From contig NZ_JADOTV010000028.1 in NCBI RefSeq assembly GCF_015767245.1, positions 1 to 52,283 on the forward strand: a stretch of DNA of 52,283 bases. The letters are read 5' to 3'. Shown piece after piece: positions 1 to 8,567 of the stretch. Source of the DNA: Aureivirga sp. CE67. GTDB taxonomy: Bacteria; Bacteroidota; Bacteroidia; Flavobacteriales; Flavobacteriaceae. Numbering within the stretch: the stretch's first letter is position 1; every line of letters starts with the position of its first letter. The notes beneath the pieces are model-generated. The model did no database searches and was not told where the DNA came from. It saw only the letters and a program-made list of their open reading frames with translations. Position numbers and translations under genes: made by a program.

Positions 1-114
1 AAAGAGAAAATTCGAATAAAATACTTTGAAAAAAGAGAGAAAATTATGAAAATTGCTGTCGGAATACATAATTTCAGAGTTACACTCAGAAGTCCCTTAC
101 AAAATCAATCGTGA
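1..114 (+). pseudogene. C-terminal end of a probable DDE transposase, cut by the window edge
   Basis: An open frame runs in from the window edge and stops at TGA 112-114, giving 37 residues. The piece IMKIAVGIHNFRVTLRSP resembles, from memory, the end of DDE-type (DDE_4-like) transposases of Bacteroidota, where a helix with a GLHNFRLRFR-like sequence closes the protein. No inverted repeat marking an IS end was recognised between 115 and 168. Whether the rest of the gene is intact cannot be seen. Alternatively it is the tail of an unrelated protein. Sequence to the left would decide. Confidence 0.45.
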
Positions 115-168
115 TAATGTTTATTATAAGTAAGTATAATTTTCAAAATTTTATTAACGATTATTAAT

Positions 169-1899
169 TTAAATGGAAAAAATATTTTTTAATTTTATTC
201 TTTTAGAAATTAATTTATTTTTAATTATTCTATCAGATGTATTTGAAAATGTCATTAAAATATCTTGATTTTTTTTAATTGAATTATTTGTGATTGAATG
301 ATAGTGCCTTAATAAATTAAAAATATTTTCATCTCTATTTTTTAAAGATTGTTCAATCTTTTGTAAATCAGACGTATTAATTATAGCTAAAGGGTAAATT
401 AAGTGTTCTTCTGAATTAATTTCTATATTATTATCTTTAAGTAATTCTTTAAATTTATTTCTAAATGCATTTATTGCATAATTTGAACTGATTATAGGAT
501 CATTTACAATTAATAAAGGGTACAATTTTATTTTTTTTGACAAAACCTGCTTATCATCATTTAATAAAAATTTATAATCATGAAAATATTTTAAAGTTTT
601 TTCAACAAGCTGTTTCAAACCATAATCTTTATAAAATTTATTTAAATCAATTTTTTTAAAATCTTCTATATTTGAAACAGTTTTATATCCATTGATTACA
701 GGTAAATAATTACTTTTAGCTTCAGCTAAAATTACTCTATTCTTATTTCGAATATAAAAATCAGCATATTCTATTTCGTTTTTTGATAATTTTATTTTTA
801 AATCATCGGTATGTTTAAATATTGTCTTTTTATTGTATTTAAACATATTTTTAAAAATCATTTCTAAAAAAGGTTCATAAAAATAAGCTCCTATAAAATT
901 ACCCCAATCTTTTCTGGTGCAAACTTTATTTGGTTTTAAATAATCAAACCAAAAGTCATTTATAAATAATGAATATAATTTTTCTAAAAATAGTATTGAA
1001 TCTAATATCAAATAAGTAACTATATTTTCGTTCTTAGATTTACATTTATATATAGGACTTTTTTTAATTGATAAAAACTCAAATATTTTAGGATCATTAT
1101 AACTTAGTTTATCAAAAGTAATTCTTTCACTTAATTTATCTAAAAATTTAACTACTTCAGGGTGCTTTTCAGGTTCTATATTTATATATGTTAATCCTAA
1201 AACCTCATCATTACTAGAAATATATATTGAAAATACATCATGAAATAAATCTCCTATTTCATCACATAAATAACTATCTTTTAAATATTTTCTCAAATGT
1301 TCACCATACAAAACATCACTATTGATTTTCTCAAACAAAAAATTTGATTTATCTATTAAATGTATTGGATTTATTGTGTTATAATACTGATTGTGTGGTA
1401 ATTCTTTGAACATAAAAAATTCAAAACTATTATATTCTTTTTCCAATTCTTTTACATTATATTTTTCATCATATTTCAATATATTTTCATTTATAATTAG
1501 CAAAAATTTAAATATATTTTCACGTATTTCAAATGTATAATCAATTTTACCTTCATTAAATCCTTCATAATTTAATATTTCCTGTATAGCATATAAACAA
1601 GTAACTCTAGTAAAAAGACTGAACATTATTGGAAAGTCTAAAAATCTGTTTATTAAATTTTTAGAACATCTTAAAACATCTAAATTTTGTTTATTATTTA
1701 ATAAAATAGTGTTTAAGCAATTTATTTGAACTTCTCGAGAATCATCAAAATCTAAACTCATAATTGGCTTAAGCCTAGAGTTAATGGCATTAACTGTCAC
1801 TAATAATTCTTCTTTTGGAATATTTTTAATCAGGTTAATATAATCTTTTGGTGGGTTTTCTCTATAAAAATCCGAATATTTTACAATATTTCCAATCAT
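169..1899 (-). CDS. Putative PD-(D/E)XK nuclease-like protein, 576 aa
   Basis: Family not recognised. The only catalytic-looking signature is a PD-(D/E)XK-type core: D380 in EYADFYI, followed after 12 residues by E393-A-K395 in ILAEAKS, with a possible upstream helix glutamate near residue 342 (YEPFLE). This arrangement is typical of restriction-endonuclease-fold domains. The N-terminal 340 residues are helical and featureless. There is no signal peptide or membrane segment. It lies 10 bp downstream of the gene at 1910-2392 on the same strand, so the two are probably co-transcribed. The DNA is visibly more AT-rich than the genes from 2537 on. A role in DNA defence or mobile-element biology is inferred from the core motif and neighbourhood only. 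Confidence 0.6.
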   Translation of the reverse strand: MIGNIVKYSDFYRENPPKDYINLIKNIPKEELLVTVNAINSRLKPIMSLDFDDSREVQINCLNTILLNNKQNLDVLRCSKNLINRFLDFPIMFSLFTRVTCLYAIQEILNYEGFNEGKIDYTFEIRENIFKFLLIINENILKYDEKYNVKELEKEYNSFEFFMFKELPHNQYYNTINPIHLIDKSNFLFEKINSDVLYGEHLRKYLKDSYLCDEIGDLFHDVFSIYISSNDEVLGLTYINIEPEKHPEVVKFLDKLSERITFDKLSYNDPKIFEFLSIKKSPIYKCKSKNENIVTYLILDSILFLEKLYSLFINDFWFDYLKPNKVCTRKDWGNFIGAYFYEPFLEMIFKNMFKYNKKTIFKHTDDLKIKLSKNEIEYADFYIRNKNRVILAEAKSNYLPVINGYKTVSNIEDFKKIDLNKFYKDYGLKQLVEKTLKYFHDYKFLLNDDKQVLSKKIKLYPLLIVNDPIISSNYAINAFRNKFKELLKDNNIEINSEEHLIYPLAIINTSDLQKIEQSLKNRDENIFNLLRHYHSITNNSIKKNQDILMTFSNTSDRIIKNKLISKRIKLKNIFSI

Positions 1900-1909
1900 T
1901 GCATTTTAT

Positions 1910-2392
1910 TTAGTAAATTAATATTTTAACAACCAAATATATAAATAAAGAAAACGTGATTATAATAGATAATAAAGATTTTATATTTTGTGATCGTATC
2001 ATCTTGTTATGTTTAATAAAATCACTATCACTCCATTTTGATTTAATAGATTCTAATCTATATCTTTCCATTTGCCATTTTTCTAAAATCATCAAAAAGA
2101 TTAAATTAAAAATTGGTAATATACTTACCCATAACTGAAAAATAAGTTTATCTGATGGGTATTTACTTAATCCTAAAAAAGCAACAATTAAAATATTATT
2201 AAAAGCAAATACTTTATCATGTATCCGATCAAATGTAGATTGAATTTTAGTTATTGCCTCAATCTCATCAGCTTCTATTTTTTTAGTAGTTGATTCTAAT
2301 TCTTCCGTTATTTTTCTTATTTCATTATTTTCGATCAGTTGCTTTATTTCAGCAAGCATTTCATTTGTCTCTTTAACTTTCATTTTTTTCAA
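1910..2392 (-). CDS. Hypothetical coiled-coil membrane protein, 160 aa
   Basis: Unrecognised. Residues 1-60 are rich in E, K, I and T and look like a charged coiled coil. They are followed by hydrophobic stretches near 65-77, 86-103 and 139-159, suggesting two or three membrane segments with the helix bundle in the cytoplasm. It is first in a two-gene unit with the nuclease-like gene, 10 bp apart. The pairing of a membrane protein with a nuclease-like protein recalls membrane-effector/nuclease arrangements of defence modules, but no known family is matched. No TAnnTTTG box was found in front of it. Confidence 0.6.
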   Translation of the reverse strand: MKKMKVKETNEMLAEIKQLIENNEIRKITEELESTTKKIEADEIEAITKIQSTFDRIHDKVFAFNNILIVAFLGLSKYPSDKLIFQLWVSILPIFNLIFLMILEKWQMERYRLESIKSKWSDSDFIKHNKMIRSQNIKSLLSIIITFSLFIYLVVKILIY

Positions 2393-2487
2393 ATAAGTTA
2401 TTTTAAATGCAATTTAAACTTTATAATTAATAACTCTTAGAATTCTGTTAAAAATCCACCTTCTCTCCTACAATTCGATTATTTTCT

Positions 2488-2495
2488 TAAATTTG
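2488..2495 (+). promoter_or_regulatory. Candidate -7 box for the amidohydrolase operon
   Basis: TAAATTTG matches the Bacteroidota primary-sigma -7 consensus TAnnTTTG, 41 bp before the ATG at 2537. No clear -33 TTG lies at the usual distance. Confidence 0.4.
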
Positions 2496-2536
2496 GTAGC
2501 TTCACAACAAAAACAATTAACATTTATTAATCGAGA

Positions 2537-5491
2537 ATGAAAAAAATCATCTTTTTGACACTCTTTTTGTTTGCAAGTCTGTTGAATGCACAAGAGTATT
2601 TCCCCACAAATCACGGAGTAAAAAACTCCGATAATTCAAAAATCGTAATTACTGGCGCTACAATATATGTATCTCCTCAGCAAGTAATTAAGAATGGAAC
2701 GTTGGTTTTTGAAAAAGGAAAAATTATTGCTGTAGGAAAAAATGTTTCTATTCCGAAAGACAGCAAAATTGTAGACTTAAAAGGAAAATATATTTATCCT
2801 TCTTTTATTGATATGTATTCGGATTTTGGTGTGAAAGCTCCGAAAAATGAGCACAATCATGGTAGAGCACCACAATATGATTCGCACAAAAACGGATTTT
2901 ATTGGAATGAACATATAAAACCAGAAACAAATAGTGTAGATTTTTTCTTTTATAATTCTAAAAAAGCGGATGAGTTAATCAAACTTGGATTTGGAACAGT
3001 GAATTCGCATTATAAAGACGGAATTGCAAGAGGAACTTCTTTTGTGACAACTTTAAATCAAGATGCAAAAAACAACGAAAGACTTCTTTCGGACAAAGCT
3101 GCACAACATTTTTCTTTTAAAAGAAGTGTAAATTCAAAGCAAGAATATCCTTCTTCGCAAATGGGAGCAATTGCTTTACTTCGTCAGATGAATCATGATG
3201 CGGATTGGTTTGGAAAACAAAACGAAGAAGTTGCTGATTTTTCTTTAAAAGCTTTTATCGAAAATAAAGAATTACCAAAGGTTTTTGAAGTAAAAAACAA
3301 ATTAGAAATTTTTAGAGCAAACAAAATTGCCAACGAATTTGGTGAAACTTACATCATCAAAGGAGCTGGAGATGAATATGAAAGAATTTCGGAAATTAAA
3401 AATTTAAACACAACGTTTATTATTCCTATTAATTTCCCAAAAGCTTATGATGTTAGCGATTTAAAAGTGCAACAAATTGTAAACTTAGAAGATTTAAAAA
3501 CTTGGAATCAAGCGCCAAATAATTTAAATGTTTTAGAAAAAAATAAAATCAATTTCGCACTTACAACGGCTGATTTAAAATCAAAAGCAGATTTCCATAA
3601 AAATCTTCGCAAAGCAATTTCTTATGGATTAAGTAAAGAAAAAGCTTTAGCAGCATTAACAACAGTTCCTGCACAGTTATTAAACTTAGAAAATGAAATC
3701 GGAACGTTAAAAAAAGGAGCTTTGGCTAACTTTTTAATCACGGATGGAGATATCTTTGAAGAAGGAACAATCATTTATGAAAACTGGATTCAAGGAAAGC
3801 AAAATGTAATCAAAGACATCACAAAAGAAGATGTTCGTGGAACGTATGCTTTTCAGATTGGAAAGAAAAAATATATTGCTGAAATTGCTGGAACAAAAGA
3901 AAAACCTTCTGCTAAAATAATGCAAGGTTCGAAGAAAGTAAAAGCAACTACGAAAATGGTAAACGATTGGTTATACATCAATTTTAAACCAAATAAAAAA
4001 GAAGAAGTTGCAGTTAAAGTTTATTTTGGAAATGCAAAAGAGCCAATGGCAAATTATGTTTCAAAAGAAGAAACGTTTGCTTTAAACTTTAAGAAAACAA
4101 AAGAGCATAAAAACAAGGATAAAAAGAAAAAAGCAAAGAAAAATCCAGAATTAGTTGCGGTTTCTTATCCAAATATGGCTTATGGATTTGAAGAACAACC
4201 AGAGCAAAATGATTTTATCATTAGAAATGCGACGGTTTGGACAAATGAAAAAGACGGAATTTTAGAAAACACAGATGTTTACATTAAAAATGGAAAAATT
4301 TCAAAAGTTGGAAAGAATTTAAAAGCTTCTGGAGCGAAAATTATTGACGGAACTGGAAAACACTTAACAACTGGAATTATTGATGAGCATTCACACATTG
4401 CAATTTCAAATGGTGTAAACGAATCTGGACATAATAGTACGGCAGAAGTTGCAATTCATTCGGTTGTAAATTCGGATGATGTAAATATTTATAGAAACTT
4501 AGCTGGTGGTGTTACAACTGCACAATTATTACACGGTTCTGCAAATCCGATTGGTGGACAATCTGCGATTATTAAATTGAAATGGGGAGAAACTCCAGAT
4601 CAAATGATTGTAGAAAATCAACCAAAGTTTATCAAATTTGCTTTAGGAGAAAATGTAAAGCAAACAAACTGGGGAGAGAAATATTCGGTTCGTTTCCCAC
4701 AAACAAGAATGGGTGTTGAGCAAGTTTATATCGATTATTTCCAAAGAGCGAAAGAATATGATTTTAAGAAAAAGAATAATATTCCTGTGCGCCATGATAT
4801 TGAATTAGAAACTTTAGCAGAAATTATCAATAGCGAGCGTTTTATTTCTTGTCACTCTTATGTGCAATCAGAAATTACAATGTTAATGCGTGTTGCAGAA
4901 CAATTTGATTTTAAAATCAACACTTTCACACATATTTTAGAAGGATATAAAGTTGCGGATAAAATGAAAGAACATGGAGTTGGTGGTTCTACATTTGCAG
5001 ATTGGTGGGCTTATAAATATGAAGTGAATGATGCAATACCTTATAATGGAGCTTTAATGCACAATGAAGGGGTTTTAGTTGCTTTCAATTCGGATGATGC
5101 AGAAATGTCAAGAAGATTGAATCAAGAAGCAGCAAAAGCAGTAAAATATGGTAATGTTTCTCAAGAAGATGCTTGGAAATTTGTGACTTTAAACCCTGCA
5201 AAACTTTTACATTTAGATGATAAATTAGGAAGTATCAAAGCTGGAAAAGATGCAGATATTGTACTTTGGAGTCATAATCCTTTATCTACCTATGCAAAAG
5301 CAGAAAAAACGTTTATCGAAGGAGTTCTTTATTTTGATATTGAAAGAGATCAAGAATTAAGAGAAGAAATTCAGAAAGAAAAGAAACAAATCATCCAGCA
5401 AATGTTGGATGCAAAAGGTAAAGGAGAAGAAACACAAAAGCCTGTACAAAAGAAAAAAACATTGTATCACTGTAATTCAGAAGAACACTAA
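2537..5491 (+). CDS. Secreted amidohydrolase with two amidohydrolase modules, 984 aa
   Basis: Starts with a signal peptide (hydrophobic segment ending LLNAQ, about residue 19), so it is periplasmic or outer-surface. There are two amidohydrolase-superfamily modules, separated near residues 520-550 by a lysine-rich linker. The C-terminal module (about 560-960) has the full metal-site pattern: H618-x-H620 in DEHSH, later histidines in SCHSY and FTHILEG, and D853 in FNSDD. It resembles imidazolonepropionase/prolidase-type enzymes. The N-terminal module keeps the beta-sandwich and the closing NEIGTLKKGA segment but has DMYSDFG where HxH should be, so it is probably catalytically dead. Substrate unknown; a peptide or cyclic-amide substrate is only a guess. 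The next amidohydrolase begins 1 bp after its stop. Confidence 0.85.
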   Translation: MKKIIFLTLFLFASLLNAQEYFPTNHGVKNSDNSKIVITGATIYVSPQQVIKNGTLVFEKGKIIAVGKNVSIPKDSKIVDLKGKYIYPSFIDMYSDFGVKAPKNEHNHGRAPQYDSHKNGFYWNEHIKPETNSVDFFFYNSKKADELIKLGFGTVNSHYKDGIARGTSFVTTLNQDAKNNERLLSDKAAQHFSFKRSVNSKQEYPSSQMGAIALLRQMNHDADWFGKQNEEVADFSLKAFIENKELPKVFEVKNKLEIFRANKIANEFGETYIIKGAGDEYERISEIKNLNTTFIIPINFPKAYDVSDLKVQQIVNLEDLKTWNQAPNNLNVLEKNKINFALTTADLKSKADFHKNLRKAISYGLSKEKALAALTTVPAQLLNLENEIGTLKKGALANFLITDGDIFEEGTIIYENWIQGKQNVIKDITKEDVRGTYAFQIGKKKYIAEIAGTKEKPSAKIMQGSKKVKATTKMVNDWLYINFKPNKKEEVAVKVYFGNAKEPMANYVSKEETFALNFKKTKEHKNKDKKKKAKKNPELVAVSYPNMAYGFEEQPEQNDFIIRNATVWTNEKDGILENTDVYIKNGKISKVGKNLKASGAKIIDGTGKHLTTGIIDEHSHIAISNGVNESGHNSTAEVAIHSVVNSDDVNIYRNLAGGVTTAQLLHGSANPIGGQSAIIKLKWGETPDQMIVENQPKFIKFALGENVKQTNWGEKYSVRFPQTRMGVEQVYIDYFQRAKEYDFKKKNNIPVRHDIELETLAEIINSERFISCHSYVQSEITMLMRVAEQFDFKINTFTHILEGYKVADKMKEHGVGGSTFADWWAYKYEVNDAIPYNGALMHNEGVLVAFNSDDAEMSRRLNQEAAKAVKYGNVSQEDAWKFVTLNPAKLLHLDDKLGSIKAGKDADIVLWSHNPLSTYAKAEKTFIEGVLYFDIERDQELREEIQKEKKQIIQQMLDAKGKGEETQKPVQKKKTLYHCNSEEH

Positions 5492-5492
5492 G

Positions 5493-6779
5493 ATGAAGAT
5501 GCTAAAATTAAAAATGATTTGTTTGATACTTTTTCTTAGTATCAATTCTATATATGCACAACAAACTCCTGCTCCAAAGCAATCAGAAACGATTTTGATT
5601 ACTGGTGCAACTGCACATTTAGGAAATGGAAAAGTAATTGAAAATAGCGCTATTGGATTTCAAGATGGAAAATTTACGTTTGTAGATGAACTTTCAAAAG
5701 CGAATCCGAATGATTTTCAAAAAGTAATTGATGCAAAAGGACATCATGTGTATCCTGGATTTATTTCGCCAAATTCTACTTTAGGTTTGGTAGAAATTGA
5801 TGCTGTTTCTGCAAGTGATGACGAAAGAGAAGTTGGAGCGATTAATCCACATATTCGTAGTATTATCGCTTATAATACAGAATCAAGAGTTACGGAAACT
5901 GTTCGTCCAAACGGAGTTTTAATTGCACAAGTTACACCAAGAGGTGGATTGATTTCAGGTACTTCTTCGATTGTTCAGTTAGATGCTTGGAATTATGAAG
6001 ATGCGATTATCACAGAAAATGACGGAATTCATGTAAACTGGGGAAAGTCTTATGCGAATAAAAAAAATAAAATCGAACCTTCTTCAGCTTATAAAAAGAA
6101 TAAGAAAAAACTAAAAGATTTCTTTACAAAAGCGAAAGATTATAAAAAGAATTCGAAAGAAAGAAATTTGGTTTATGAAGCTGTACAACCAATTTTAGAA
6201 GGAAAAGCAAAGTTATTTATCCATGTGCATGGTGCAGAAGAAATGACAGAAGCAATTGATTTCTTTGAGAATTTTGGTGTAAAAGATATGGTAATTGTTG
6301 GTGGATATGAAGCTTATAAGGTTGCTCCTCTTTTAAAAGAGAAAAATATTCCTGTGCTTTTATATCGTGTGCATTCGCTTCCAATGTCGGAAGATGATGC
6401 AATTGATTTACCTTTTGAATTACCGAAGAAATTATTGGACGCTGGTGTTTTAGTTGGTTTTGAAAATAGCGGAGATATGGAACGTATGCAAACACGTAAT
6501 TTACCTTTCTACGCTGGAACTGCAATTAATTATGGTGTTCCTTATGAAGAAGCTTTAAAAATGCTGACTTCTAATACTGCAAAAATTCTTGGAATTGAAA
6601 AAGAAGTTGGAAGTATTGAAGTTGGAAAAAATGCTACTTTATTCATCTCAAAAGGAGATGCTTTAGATATTATCGGGAATGATATTTATAAAGCGTTTAT
6701 CGATGGTCGTGATATTAGTTTAGAATCACATCATACGCAGCTTTATAAGAAATTTCAGAAGAAATTGGGACAGGAATAA
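5493..6779 (+). CDS. Second secreted amidohydrolase-fold protein, 428 aa
   Basis: The ATG at 5493 is chosen because it starts a proper signal peptide (MKMLKLKMICLILFL, cleavage near YAQQ) and sits 1 bp after the preceding stop. The frame is open upstream, but that part lies over the previous gene and is lysine-rich noise. The protein has the amidohydrolase composite beta-sandwich ends (ILITGATAHLGNG; VGSIEVGKNATLFIS) and barrel, but where HxH is expected it has GFISPNSTLG, with no metal-ligand histidines. It is therefore probably a non-catalytic partner of the upstream enzyme; heteromer formation is inferred from the tight coupling. The operon ends at the hairpin at 6802. Confidence 0.8.
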   Translation: MKMLKLKMICLILFLSINSIYAQQTPAPKQSETILITGATAHLGNGKVIENSAIGFQDGKFTFVDELSKANPNDFQKVIDAKGHHVYPGFISPNSTLGLVEIDAVSASDDEREVGAINPHIRSIIAYNTESRVTETVRPNGVLIAQVTPRGGLISGTSSIVQLDAWNYEDAIITENDGIHVNWGKSYANKKNKIEPSSAYKKNKKKLKDFFTKAKDYKKNSKERNLVYEAVQPILEGKAKLFIHVHGAEEMTEAIDFFENFGVKDMVIVGGYEAYKVAPLLKEKNIPVLLYRVHSLPMSEDDAIDLPFELPKKLLDAGVLVGFENSGDMERMQTRNLPFYAGTAINYGVPYEEALKMLTSNTAKILGIEKEVGSIEVGKNATLFISKGDALDIIGNDIYKAFIDGRDISLESHHTQLYKKFQKKLGQE

Positions 6780-6801
6780 ACTTGTTATTTCTTTCTAAAG
6801 A

Positions 6802-6837
6802 AACCTCGGTATTTTGTTTAATATCGAGGTTTTTTTT
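6802..6837. terminator. Hairpin terminator after the amidohydrolase operon
   Basis: AACCTCGGTATT pairs with AATATCGAGGTT around a short loop and is followed by a T-run. It lies between convergent genes and could serve both. Confidence 0.8.
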
Positions 6838-6846
6838 AAAATATTT

Positions 6847-7401
6847 TTAATTCAAAAACTTTTTAAACTCTTCTAGAGAAAAAGTAGCAATTGCCCCACC
6901 TACTGGAAAACAATGATTAGATTTATCTGAGACAAAAATACTGTTATCAATTGGTTCAATTTTCAATTCATTAACCAATATCTCTTTCTCTTGCAACTCC
7001 TTTAATAATTCTTCACAAAATCCCATATTTTCTTCTTCATTTGCTTTCATTTGTTGCTTTACTCCCGCAATAAATTTAACTTTAACTTCTTCTGCAAATT
7101 TACTTTCAGAATTTATTAAGTCTGAATTCTTTATATCTTCATATTTCTTTGTTTTTGGATTCAATTTTTGAATATGAGAAATCCATGAATATCTTCCTTT
7201 ATAATCCGCTTCTCCTACACCTATAATTTTATAATCTTTTAAAATTACTGAATTTACAAAAATAGGATCTTCTGAGTTTTCTTTTTCAATTTCAATTTCA
7301 CTAAATCCTTCAGGAATTAATTGTTGTTTTGGAGCTTTATCACATTGCATAAATGCACTTGATAATATAACTGTAGCTAAAATGACTTTAAGTTTTTTCA
7401 T
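6847..7401 (-). CDS. Putative lipoprotein, 184 aa, unknown function
   Basis: Not recognised. The N-terminal hydrophobic segment ends in SSAFMQC (Cys at about 20), a loose lipobox, and is followed by DKAPKQQ, so the protein is probably exported and lipidated. The remainder is a soluble charged domain with no known motif. A second cysteine (GFCEELL) and a third (NHCFPVGG) are present and might form a disulfide. Monocistronic by appearance. It shares the downstream terminator at 6802 with the convergent amidohydrolase operon. Confidence 0.65.
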   Translation of the reverse strand: MKKLKVILATVILSSAFMQCDKAPKQQLIPEGFSEIEIEKENSEDPIFVNSVILKDYKIIGVGEADYKGRYSWISHIQKLNPKTKKYEDIKNSDLINSESKFAEEVKVKFIAGVKQQMKANEEENMGFCEELLKELQEKEILVNELKIEPIDNSIFVSDKSNHCFPVGGAIATFSLEEFKKFLN

Positions 7402-7502
7402 TATTTATTTTTAATTTTAAGTCATTAAAAATAAACTATTTATAATATTTTCAAAATAAAACTTCAATTCTTTACTTTTTCTTAATATTACAAGACATTT
7501 CA

Positions 7503-8081
7503 TTATTTTATTAGATCAGCAGCAATCAAAACAATAATAGCTTTTGGTAGATTCTCCTCTCCTTTTATTCTATATATTTTTGCTCCTGAAAAATGTGAAA
7601 TTTCTTTATCATTAAAACTAAAAACCTTTTTCCCTGCAAAAATTGAAATCGAATTTTTAGAAACAGAAAACAGCTTTTTCCCTGCAAATTCTGAAAGTGT
7701 ATTATTTTCCCAAGTATAGATTTTATTTCCAGAAAATTGAGTTACATACTTTCCATCAAAAGTGATTATTTTATTTTCTGAAAACTTTGATAAAGTAAAA
7801 CCATCCCAAACAAATTGTGTTGCTCCTCCAAACTCTGAAATAATAGTTTTTTGTTTGTTTTTATGACGAATCTTTGAATCTGAAAAAGAATTTTGATTTA
7901 TTTCAGTTTGTTTTTTGAAATCGTCTGCTGTTCGAAATGGTGCTGTTTTATTAGAATAAAACTCTAATTCTTCTTTAGAAAATCCTAGATTATTTTTATG
8001 CAATCTTTTGTTTTTCAAAAATCTACGAATGCCTAAAACTATAAATAAGACAATTATTAAAATCAAAAATTCGAAATTCAT
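7503..8081 (-). CDS. Membrane-anchored protein with 16-residue tandem repeats, 192 aa
   Basis: One N-terminal membrane segment (about 2-18, rich in I, L, V and F) is followed by a basic linker. From about residue 90 there are at least four back-to-back units of exactly 16 residues: ITFDGKYVTQFSGNKI, YTWENNTLSEFAGKKL, FSVSKNSISIFAGKKV and FSFNDKEISHFSGAKI, with degraded units on each side. Each unit reads aromatic-x-hydrophobic, a polar turn, a hydrophobic strand, then F-[SA]-G-x-K. This suggests a regular beta-hairpin stack or solenoid with a GxK turn. Function unknown. A short hydrophobic C-terminus (KAIIVLIAADLIK) ends the protein. Confidence 0.65.
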   Translation of the reverse strand: MNFEFLILIIVLFIVLGIRRFLKNKRLHKNNLGFSKEELEFYSNKTAPFRTADDFKKQTEINQNSFSDSKIRHKNKQKTIISEFGGATQFVWDGFTLSKFSENKIITFDGKYVTQFSGNKIYTWENNTLSEFAGKKLFSVSKNSISIFAGKKVFSFNDKEISHFSGAKIYRIKGEENLPKAIIVLIAADLIK

Positions 8082-8149
8082 AAAACATTAAATTTAGATG
8101 CAAAAAATATCTCTTTTTTTCTTATTTTTAAAACAAAAAAATATAAAAT

Positions 8150-8503
8150 ATGGAAGTAAATATTGATCTCGATGCTATAGCACTATTAGTAAGTTTTTTA
8201 GCTCCTTTAATTATATTAGCTTATATAGCTTATAGAAGATTTAAAATATCGCAAAAACATAAAAAAAGGATAGAATCTGATTGGTATGTTTTTATGAAAG
8301 CAGCAAAGAGAGAAGATATTCACAATGTAATTAAATATGGAATTTTACTAAAAAATAATGTTCATATGGACTCTATTCATCTGAAGCTTATTTTTGAAGA
8401 ATTATATAAATTAAAACATATTGAAGATAAAAGGTTTCAAAGTCTTAAGAGAAACGTTTTGAGTCAAATAAAAAAATGGGAAAGAAGAGGAAACTTAGTA
8501 TAA
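8150..8503 (+). CDS. Small membrane-anchored hypothetical protein, 117 aa
   Basis: Unrecognised. One membrane segment near residues 10-28 (LLVSFLAPLIILAYIAY) is followed by a basic stretch and a soluble helical domain of about 80 residues rich in K, R and L. The positive-inside rule places the domain in the cytoplasm. The ATG at 8150 follows an A-rich region. Its stop is followed by a hairpin shared with the convergent gene. No functional clue comes from the neighbours. Confidence 0.55.
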   Translation: MEVNIDLDAIALLVSFLAPLIILAYIAYRRFKISQKHKKRIESDWYVFMKAAKREDIHNVIKYGILLKNNVHMDSIHLKLIFEELYKLKHIEDKRFQSLKRNVLSQIKKWERRGNLV

Positions 8504-8522
8504 TTTTGAAGATATTTAGAAA

Positions 8523-8562
8523 TATCTCTCCTGTTAAATTTATTTTAAATGGAGAGATAAAT
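8523..8562. terminator. Bidirectional hairpin terminator
   Basis: TATCTCTCC (8523-8531) pairs with GGAGAGATA (8551-8559), followed by a T-rich tract. It lies between convergent genes. Confidence 0.65.
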
Positions 8563-8567
8563 TTTTA

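Noticed and set aside
5409-5492. Earlier start for the second amidohydrolase inside the preceding gene
   Set aside because: The extra 28 residues are a lysine-rich overlap product and would hide the clear signal peptide beginning at 5493.
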